Origin: Stephanodiscus triporus
Lineage: Eukaryota > Bacillariophyta > Thalassiosirophyceae > Thalassiosirales > Thalassiosiraceae
NCBI GenBank assembly: GCA_036939755.1
Contig: JALLAZ010000809.1
Location: 1 to 20,300, forward strand
DNA: 20,300 nt
Reading direction: 5' to 3'
The notes under the pieces: model-generated
What the model was told of the DNA's origin: nothing
What the model saw: only the letters and a program-made list of their open reading frames with translations
Databases searched by the model: none
Translations under genes and position numbers: made by a program
In this document: one piece after another, positions 6,675-13,559 of the stretch
How positions within the stretch are numbered: the stretch's first letter is position 1
Layout: every line of letters begins with the position of its first letter

Positions 6675-9600
6675 ATGCCTCAGGCCGCCCTGACCATGTC
6701 TGCCGGCGGCGGCGGCAACGACGGCAGCGACTGCGCCAATCGTCGATTCGTGAGCGTCCTCCCGCACGAGCCCCTCCCGAAATGCTCCGACGCCGACCCC
6801 TTCGGATACGTCCACATCCAAGGCTCGTTCGTGCCGAGGGCGCGAGGGGCGACGACGACTACGAAGGCGAGGGGCGACGCCGACGACGACGAGCGCGCGA
6901 ATACCCTCGACGAAGAACACGACGGAGACTACGACGATGACGACAACGATCGCCGCCGCGGGGGGAGCGAGGCGAGGGCGTCGTGCGCCTGCGCCGACGT
7001 CGGGAACGTCGAGCGCACGATCGTCTCGAACCTCCGACGGTTCGTCCGTCGGGGGGGCGGCGGTTTCGGAGGAGGACTGGACCCCGCCGACGTCGTCTCG
7101 GCGAGGGCGATAACCGTCCTGCCGCCTCGTGGGATCGACGACGACGGGCCGTCCCGCCCCCCCCCCTCCGTGGGCAGGGTGAGGCTCGTCCTGTCCTCGC
7201 CCGAGGTGGCGCGCGCGATGAACGCGAGGCTCAGGCGATGGGCGTGCTCGCCGGGGGACCTGCTCCGGCCGATCCGTGACGACGACGACGACCACGACGA
7301 CCACGACGAAGAGGCGACGATGGGAGGCGTCGACGAAGACGACGATCGCGATGGCGCGGAGGGACGGCTATGCCCCCACGGATGTGGGGGCAGGTACTCC
7401 GGCCGTCCGGTGCAGTCGTCGCAGGTCGCCCCTGTCGCCGCCGTCGCATCATCATCATCCGCGGGGGACGGCACGTCGATCATCGCGTCCGACGACGACT
7501 CGACGAGATGGGCGCGCGCGGCGCCGCCGAAATTACGTCGCTCGCGACCGCCGCTCGCCGTCCCCGCCGATCCGGGCGAGGACGGGATGGACGGGCCGAC
7601 GCCGACGACGACGTCGACGGACGGATCTCGATTCGTGTACGTCGAGAATGTCTTGTCGAACGCGAGGGCGGAGGACGTGGCGTTCGTTCGTCGTCGCGGC
7701 TCGCCCGGCCACGGCGATGTCGACGTCGAGGACGGCATCGACGTCGACGACGACGACGACGACGACGACGGATGGAGATCGTCGACGAGGAGGGCCCTTC
7801 TCGAGATCTTTCGCGGGACGACCTTGTCGTCTCCTTCGGTGGACGGTGGTGACGACGTCGACGTGGTGGCTACGATGATCATTGAGGACGATGTTCGTCA
7901 CGCCTTTCAGGATGCGATGCGAGAGGCAGTCTCTTCGGCTTTGATCCTCGAGGAGGACGACGACGACCATGGGAGGGTGGAACTCTTCATGAAGTCGTCG
8001 GTCGCCGCATCCGGAAAAAGGACGAAGGGGAGGACAAAACAGACGAACGGCCGTGCCAATGGCGGCGATGGCGTCGATCGTTCTTCCTTGATGGCATCGG
8101 CCTCGGATGTTTACGATCACCTGCACATAGGGATGAGGAGCAATCGCGATGCCACGAGGCTCATAGAAAAATGGCAGGGGAAGCGCATGACCTTATCGAT
8201 GCGACTGCCACCGTCGTTCATGAATCGCCTTTGTTCGGGAGGGAGCGATTCGATGAAGATCTTTCCATCGTCACCGGCGTCCTCCTCCGTCGATGTCGTC
8301 ACCGGCAAGCTCTTCCTGGACTACGCGGACGTGATGCTTCCCAAGGGACGTCTAAGTAGCGGCGTCCCGCGCGGTCGACGGCGTGTTGGCGACGTCGTCG
8401 TCGACGACGACGTCCCCCTCTCCGCGCGAACGTCGTCGTCGTACCAGGGGGGAGGGGGTGGGGAGCCGTCCCGGCCCGAATGCACGTCCGCGACCGACCA
8501 CGTCGATGTCCCGGGGTTGGTCCTGGTCCGAGATTATATCGGCGAGGCCGAGGAGATGGTCCTGATGGCCGCTCTCTCCGGGCCCCACGCGCCGTGGGCA
8601 CCCGCGCAGTGTACCCCCAGCGGCGGCATCATTCGACGACGGGTACAGCATTACGGATATGTCTTCGATTACGCGAGCGCAGACGTGCTAAGGCGCGACG
8701 AGGGGGTCGATCGTCTCGAAGACGAGGGGGGAATGAAATCGTCGGCTTGTCCGCCCATGCCATCGATGTGGTCATCGCGACGATTGGTGTTGGCGATGTC
8801 GGACGACGACGTGAAGGGATACATCGATCGTGCCGTCCATGACGTCAGGGGATGGAATGCGCTTGCGGGCATCATCGAAAGGACGAGGCGATTCGACTTC
8901 GCTGCGTCATCTCGCTGCTCTCACATCAATCAACTTACCATAAATGAGTACATCCCCGGACAGGGCATCGGGTCGCATATCGACACGGTGACGGCATTCG
9001 ATGACGGAATACTTATCATCACGCTCAACGGCGGAACTGTCATGGAGTTCCGCAAGGTGATTGATGACGACGTATCAACAAAAACGAGCGATGCTCACGA
9101 TGGGAGCTCTTGCAAATATAATAGTTGCAAAATTTGCATGAACAACATCCAAGAAAAGAAATTAGTTTATCTTCCACCGAGGTCGCTGTTGCTCCTGTCG
9201 GGCGATGCCAGATACAAGTGGGAACACATGATCGTAAGTCGAACGACCGATACAGTGGATGGAACGGTATTATCGCGCAAGTTGAGACTCAGTTTAACCT
9301 TGAGGACGGCCTTATCGCTGCCAATAAAAGGAGAAGGGTTGCGACCATCTGCTGCGTCGCCGTTGCCTCTTTATGAATCAAATGCATTCCCCCCCCGATG
9401 GGGCCAACTCTCAGATGCTGCTGCTGCTTCAAATACTGATTCTCAAATCAGATATGGCAGCGGTAATAATACTGCTTCTCTTCCACACGCGCCTACTGAT
9501 GACAGATCTGATCTAATTACGCCGATAACCGAAAGCAGGCACGTGCATGCTGTCTACGATGCCATCGCGACACAATGGCACCACACAAGGGGGAAACGAG

Positions 9601-10397
9601 GCGTATTATGGCCGGGCGCAACCCAATTCCTCGAAAACATACCGAAGGGATCGATCGTGGCCGATATTGGATGCGGCGATGGCAAATACTTTACCGCCAT
9701 CACAGTGGCGTCGTCCTACGTGATAGGGACAGACATATCCGAACCGCTTTTGAAAACAGCAGCGGCTGCAACAGGAGACGACGATGGCATTGTCGATGGT
9801 CCCCACTACCAGAGGTTATCGATGGAAAAGCGGGCATTGAGTTTGCGGCCTGCCTTGGCAGTGGCAGATTGCATCCACTTGCCTCTACGGAGTAGAAGCT
9901 TTGATGCCGCAATCTGTATTGCCGTGATGCACCATTTGAGCACGGAAAGGAGACGTATACGATGTCTCGCGGAACTTCATCGCATTGTTAAGGTAGGAGG
10001 TTTGATTAACGTCCAGGCCTGGGCATTGGAGCAGGAAGATGATAGCAAACGAAAGTTTCACGGTGCCGACGTTCTTGTGCCATTCAACGCCCAGCCCAAG
10101 TATCTGCATCATACAGTGTCAAGTACCATTAAAGATGAGGAGGACAATGGCAAGCCTCGGAATATTCAGGCTTCGGTGGACTCATCACCAAGAAGAAAAG
10201 GAGTAGCCCAGATGATAGCAGAACAATATAGCGGGGCGGGATTTGACACCAAGAAGAATCTAGTTGTCTTTCAACGTTACTGCCACATGTATCGGAAGGG
10301 AGAACTTGAATATTTGTGTGGCCAAGTGCCTGGGCTCGAAGTAATGGAAAGCTCTTACGAAAAGGGCAATCATGTTGTTTTGTTGAGAGTTGCATGA
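6675..10397 (+). CDS. ALKBH8: ALKBH8-like tRNA wobble-uridine methyltransferase and hydroxylase
   Basis: ALKBH8 proteins methylate cm5U to mcm5U at tRNA wobble position 34 (Trm9-like domain) and hydroxylate it with a 2OG-Fe(II) AlkB domain. This single-exon frame gives 1,240 residues; human ALKBH8 has about 660. The AlkB domain (about 612-880) starts VPGLVLVRDYI and has TINEYIPGQGIGSHIDT with iron ligands His768 and Asp770, WEHMI with His851, and the 2OG-binding RLSLTLR (871-877). The methyltransferase (about 965-1240) has motif I VADIGCGDGKY (995-1005), GTDIS, FDAAICIAVMHHLS, LINVQAWALEQ, and the family tail RYCHMYRKGELEYLC. Most of residues 1-610 are Asp/Ser/Arg-rich low-complexity sequence. 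FVYVENV (near 316) and ATRLIEKW to KLFLDYADV (about 490-560) may be two halves of the N-terminal RRM, split by acidic insertions. An unusual CKYNSCKIC insertion interrupts AlkB. ATG 6675 is the first Met; a later start is possible. Confidence 0.93.
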   Translation: MPQAALTMSAGGGGNDGSDCANRRFVSVLPHEPLPKCSDADPFGYVHIQGSFVPRARGATTTTKARGDADDDERANTLDEEHDGDYDDDDNDRRRGGSEARASCACADVGNVERTIVSNLRRFVRRGGGGFGGGLDPADVVSARAITVLPPRGIDDDGPSRPPPSVGRVRLVLSSPEVARAMNARLRRWACSPGDLLRPIRDDDDDHDDHDEEATMGGVDEDDDRDGAEGRLCPHGCGGRYSGRPVQSSQVAPVAAVASSSSAGDGTSIIASDDDSTRWARAAPPKLRRSRPPLAVPADPGEDGMDGPTPTTTSTDGSRFVYVENVLSNARAEDVAFVRRRGSPGHGDVDVEDGIDVDDDDDDDDGWRSSTRRALLEIFRGTTLSSPSVDGGDDVDVVATMIIEDDVRHAFQDAMREAVSSALILEEDDDDHGRVELFMKSSVAASGKRTKGRTKQTNGRANGGDGVDRSSLMASASDVYDHLHIGMRSNRDATRLIEKWQGKRMTLSMRLPPSFMNRLCSGGSDSMKIFPSSPASSSVDVVTGKLFLDYADVMLPKGRLSSGVPRGRRRVGDVVVDDDVPLSARTSSSYQGGGGGEPSRPECTSATDHVDVPGLVLVRDYIGEAEEMVLMAALSGPHAPWAPAQCTPSGGIIRRRVQHYGYVFDYASADVLRRDEGVDRLEDEGGMKSSACPPMPSMWSSRRLVLAMSDDDVKGYIDRAVHDVRGWNALAGIIERTRRFDFAASSRCSHINQLTINEYIPGQGIGSHIDTVTAFDDGILIITLNGGTVMEFRKVIDDDVSTKTSDAHDGSSCKYNSCKICMNNIQEKKLVYLPPRSLLLLSGDARYKWEHMIVSRTTDTVDGTVLSRKLRLSLTLRTALSLPIKGEGLRPSAASPLPLYESNAFPPRWGQLSDAAAASNTDSQIRYGSGNNTASLPHAPTDDRSDLITPITESRHVHAVYDAIATQWHHTRGKRGVLWPGATQFLENIPKGSIVADIGCGDGKYFTAITVASSYVIGTDISEPLLKTAAAATGDDDGIVDGPHYQRLSMEKRALSLRPALAVADCIHLPLRSRSFDAAICIAVMHHLSTERRRIRCLAELHRIVKVGGLINVQAWALEQEDDSKRKFHGADVLVPFNAQPKYLHHTVSSTIKDEEDNGKPRNIQASVDSSPRRKGVAQMIAEQYSGAGFDTKKNLVVFQRYCHMYRKGELEYLCGQVPGLEVMESSYEKGNHVVLLRVA
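7746..7769 (+). repeat. GAC trinucleotide run encoding poly-Asp
   Basis: Eight GAC codons in the acidic N-terminal part of the ALKBH8-like gene. Comparable Asp-encoding runs occur in the two genes downstream. Confidence 0.85.
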
Positions 10398-10548
10398 ATT
10401 TTTCCACATCCGAAGACTGTTAGCGTACTCAACTTTCAAACGCATGGGATATGATTTGTCAGAATTTTGGGGGTCTAAATTTTAGAATATTTTGGTTGGC
10501 TCCCAAAAAAATAACACTGGCGATGGACACGCCGATCGGACGCGCGGC

Positions 10549-11457
10549 ATGACCAAGGAGAACGTCCATCCCTACGGGATTGTCAAGTTGGTCGCCTCCT
10601 CCGCAATGGCAGGCGAGGCGCGATCGAATGAGAGTACGAGACGAGACGTCCTTCAATGCCGAGCCATTCCTCCTTCCGCGAACAACAACACCGGTCGTAC
10701 GATCCACGATTCCACGCGGCCACCGTCGCCGGTGGTCCTGCGCGCATGCGGCGCCCGCCTCCCTGAGGGATACCGTCGGGGCACTGGCAGTGTCCTCCTC
10801 ACTTCTTGCACATCCACACGATTCCCCACGCGCAGCAGCGGCTTCAAGCCGCTGATGAGCGCTCCTCAATATGCCGTCGGCTTGTCGAAGAGGTGCGGAG
10901 GACGATCGAGCGCGAGGCGGCCGAGACCCTCCGAGGAAATGGCCGCGCTACTCAGACGAATTGACGTGGCCGCCGCAGGGTTGTTCGCGATGGACGACGA
11001 CGAAAGATGCACGGGAGGAACCGTCAAAGCGGCGGACCGAGTCGCTCGATCGGATGCCCGGGCGCAGACTGCGATCATAACAATCGACGACACCGATGAC
11101 GAAGACTCCGAGGCTTCAAAGGACTGTAAACTCGGCCTCAGGATCTGTCAGGTAGATGACGCAAAGAGCAGCGAATCCTTCGTCCGTGTTGAGTCCATTG
11201 CCCCCAACAGTGTAATCCATGGGACGAGTATGAAAGCGGGCACGAAGCTAATATCGATCGATGGGAAGCAATGCAAAGAGGCCAAGGATGCGATTGACTT
11301 GGCCAAGGCTGTGGAGAGTAGAATGATAATTCTAGCCGCTTCTGTCGTCGAACTGGCTGCATTGCTCGAAACCCCTTCCAATATTCGAAGTAAGACAAAG
11401 GGAGTTGTCCCCCCTACTGCTCCCCCTTCTGAATTCAAAATGGGAAATGAATCGTAA
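10549..11457 (+). CDS. PDZ-domain protein
   Basis: PDZ domains bind C-terminal peptides or act as scaffolds. From ATG 10549 the frame gives 302 residues; there is no in-frame ATG before it, but the first 130 residues are basic, Ser/Pro-rich and unrecognisable, and the true start may be Met at 10855 or 10939. Residues about 194-263 form a PDZ-like domain: KLGLRICQVDD, VRVESIAPNSVIHGTSMKAG, TKLISIDGKQC, and a helix EAKDAIDLAKAV before the last strand MIILAA. A short acidic segment (IDDTDDEDSEAS) precedes it. The frame stops at TAA 11455-11457 but continues coding-like in the same phase into a SAM-like segment, so the true protein may be longer. It lies 150 nt downstream of the ALKBH8-like gene, same strand. 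Confidence 0.65.
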   Translation: MTKENVHPYGIVKLVASSAMAGEARSNESTRRDVLQCRAIPPSANNNTGRTIHDSTRPPSPVVLRACGARLPEGYRRGTGSVLLTSCTSTRFPTRSSGFKPLMSAPQYAVGLSKRCGGRSSARRPRPSEEMAALLRRIDVAAAGLFAMDDDERCTGGTVKAADRVARSDARAQTAIITIDDTDDEDSEASKDCKLGLRICQVDDAKSSESFVRVESIAPNSVIHGTSMKAGTKLISIDGKQCKEAKDAIDLAKAVESRMIILAASVVELAALLETPSNIRSKTKGVVPPTAPPSEFKMGNES

Positions 11458-11460
11458 TTC

Positions 11461-11751
11461 GTGAACAATGATGTCAAAGAGAAAAACAGACTGAAGAGTC
11501 TTCTGCGTACATGTGCACTCGAGCGGTATTTGGATGCCTCCCTAGCTGTGGGTATCTCCTCTGCCAGGGAACTCCGGGACAAGTTGGATGGCCTAAATTT
11601 CATGGAGGGATTTGTGGAAGATGCTGGTTTAAGTGCATCCGAGGCGATCAGGCTTCAGACCTGCGTGTCGAGTCTTGATCCCAAATCTTGTCCATCGGAT
11701 AGCGTCATCATTGCTTGCGCACTGTTTTTCCCGCAGGAAGGAATAAAGTAG
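11461..11751 (+). CDS. SAM-like helical domain, in frame after the PDZ stop codon
   Basis: The frame of the PDZ gene reopens right after TAA 11455-11457 and runs to TAG 11749-11751. There is no ATG at its start, only GTG 11461. The sequence LKSLLRTCALERYLDASL, VGISSARELRDKLDGLN, then EDAGLSASEAIRLQTCVSSL matches the helical rhythm of sterile alpha motif domains, which mediate oligomerisation. PDZ plus SAM is a sensible scaffold architecture. Three readings are possible: the TAA lies in a tiny intron (GTAATT donor at 11454, AG at 11498, 45 nt, in frame), it is a nonsense mutation, or this is a separate exon of something else. Only 47 nt separate its end from the converging aldo/keto reductase. 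Confidence 0.5.
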   Translation: MNNDVKEKNRLKSLLRTCALERYLDASLAVGISSARELRDKLDGLNFMEGFVEDAGLSASEAIRLQTCVSSLDPKSCPSDSVIIACALFFPQEGIK

Positions 11752-11798
11752 AGAAACAGAATTTTTTTATATCATACAACCAAATGTTGTTTTCAATC

Positions 11799-12576
11799 TT
11801 AATTCCATCTCAAATCCGATCGATCTCTCCAGTACTTCTCGCTCTCCATACGGCACTCACTCATCAGGAGCCGAAGACAGTCCCGTCCCTCTTTCGTCGA
11901 GGTCAGTATCTCTTGCACGCCCGAACGGCACGTCGTCGTCGTCCCTGCCGAGATGTCCCCCCCCGCGTCATTCGCGCTCCCGCGATACATCGAGCCGAAG
12001 TTCGAGCGCAACTGATCGGCCGATACGGCCCCGGACAACACGCGCGGACGGAAGGGTTGCGACAATATCGCGCCCAACGCGAGCTGGTCCGGCTCGCAAT
12101 TCAGGGCGCGCGAGAGCTCGAGCAGCCTCGGATGATGCAACGCCCGGCCGTTCGCCAAGCCCTCCTTGACGATGACGTCCACGCCGGCCGCGTGGGCCTC
12201 GAGCAACGCCCCCGCGGGACGCTGTTCCAGGATGTTGTACGTGCATTGCACCGAGTCGAATAGACGACGCCGCGGGGGCGACGTCGTCGTCCGTTCGCTG
12301 TCGTCGTCGTCGTCGTCGTCGTCGTCGTTCCCGGAGCTCGGAACGCTCACCCCGAGCGCCTCTCGGATTAGTTCGTCCTGTCGCTCGCCCGAGACCGAGA
12401 ACCCGATGCTCCATCCGCGTTCGACGCGACATATCCGGTGCATGGCCTCGTGTACGCGAACATTCGCGAGTATGCCGGATTCGAACGTGGCGGAGTGAAC
12501 TTGGTATAGATCAAGATAGGGGCCGACGTTCGCATTCGTTTCCTCCACCTGCTTCAAAAAGTTCTGAGATACATTG

Positions 12577-12612
<36 letters not shown>

Positions 12613-12650
12613 AAGTGTACCGTCAGAATATTGCTGGTCCACGGNGGGGT

Positions 12651-12701
<51 letters not shown>

Positions 12702-13273
12702 AAGTGTACCGTCAATATATTGCTGGTCCACGGGGCACGAATTCTAAACAACGCGACAAAGTTGAAGTCCGTCCATCGATCCCTCCCACCCGTACACAGT
12801 CGAGAGGATAGACCATTCTATCCCGCGGATCTCACCTCCAGTGAATGGTCCTTGATCTCGTGAGGTTCACCATCGCCCAACTCGACCCTCCAATCCGCGA
12901 CGTACGTATATCCCCACTTGCTCGAGACGTAAACGTCCTCCGGCATGATTCGATTGAGGCGCAGGTAGTCCCCGACGAACTCCTCCGACAATCCGTACGA
13001 TCTCGCGCAGTCCAACCAGGGGACGAATTTCCGTCGTTCGACTATGCGGCCATCGCCGTCGTAGTCGTCGTCTTCGTCGACGTCGTTCAATTCGCGACAC
13101 AGTCGGAACAATTCGTCCATGACGGCATACGCCCGACCTCGCATGCCCTCGACGGTCCTGGAGGAGGGGAGGTGGTCGTCGCGTCGGAGGTTGATGTACC
13201 CCGGCCGGCCGAGGGCGGCCATGCCAAGGCCAACCCTCATCGTTCGTTCGAGTCTATGATGAGCTCCCGCCAT
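11799..13273 (-). CDS. Aldo/keto reductase, two exons
   Basis: Aldo/keto reductases reduce carbonyls with NAD(P)H using an Asp-Tyr-Lys-His tetrad. Exon 1 is 13273-12836 and exon 2 is 12563-11799 (TAA). The GT-AG intron between them is phase 0, and joining gives 400 residues. The tetrad is visible: Asp88 and Tyr93 in LDCARSYG, Lys119 in VYVSSKWGY, His169 in YLDLYQVHSA. RVGLGMAALGRPGYIN forms the first strand, and GFSVSGE, then DSVQCTYN and VIVKEGLANGR, follow later strands. The junction reads DHSLE then NFLKQVEE. An acidic insertion with nine Asp residues, followed by Ser/Thr/Arg residues, sits before DSVQCTYN and is unusual for the family. It resembles the aldose-dehydrogenase-like branch, but substrate is unknown. 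Its start is divergent to the zinc-finger gene, 157 nt away. Confidence 0.85.
12564..12835 (-). other. Intron of the aldo/keto reductase gene
   Basis: On the coding strand the donor is GAG|GTGAGATCC and the acceptor is GTATCTCAG|AAC. Both exon ends are phase 0 and the 272-nt intron restores the reading frame. It contains the two poly-C tracts (poly-G on the plus strand), a 33-nt duplicated segment and the single undetermined base. Its assembled length is therefore unreliable. Confidence 0.88.
12578..12733 (+). repeat. Two poly-G tracts with duplicated 33-nt flank and an N
   Basis: A G run at 12578-12611 (34 nt) is followed by a 33-nt segment (12612-12644), an N at 12645, GGGGT, a second G run at 12651-12700 (50 nt), and the same 33-nt segment again at 12701-12733 with two differences. 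The pattern may be a real tandem duplication or two alleles stitched together where the homopolymer could not be read through. Confidence 0.95.
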
Positions 13274-13430
13274 ATTGATCTACATACGCAGGAGATAGTA
13301 CTATTTACTTCACCTGAAAATCCAACCCAGATGATGCTCACCAAACCATTTTAAGTGTAACGATAGGCGCACCCGTTCGCACAAAATAAAAAATAAAAAA
13401 TAAAAACGAGGAGGAGGAGAGAGATTAATT
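13274..13430. promoter_or_regulatory. Divergent intergenic region, aldo/keto reductase and zinc-finger genes
   Basis: 157 nt between the two divergent start codons, probably holding a shared or back-to-back promoter. Near the plus-strand gene lie an A-rich tract with three AAAAAT-type units (about 13382-13407) and a GAGGAGGAGAGAGA purine run. The role is inferred from position. Confidence 0.4.
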
Positions 13431-13527
13431 ATGGAATACCCGATCCGGGGCAGGAGGGGAGCCACGTCGACGATGATGGTGGGTGGCGGGGGGCCGACGA
13501 CGACTGCGGCGACGGCACGACGCGCGA

Positions 13528-13559
<32 letters not shown>

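Noticed and set aside
6603..7304. Long open frames on the minus strand opposite the ALKBH8-like gene
   Set aside because: They are mirror images of GAC/CGA-rich coding sequence, giving Val/Arg/Ser repeats with no domain signal. The plus strand has conserved catalytic motifs in the same continuous frame.
12615..12863. Poly-Gly and poly-Pro proteins across the G tracts
   Set aside because: The tracts lie inside a well-supported intron, contain an N, and have unreliable length.
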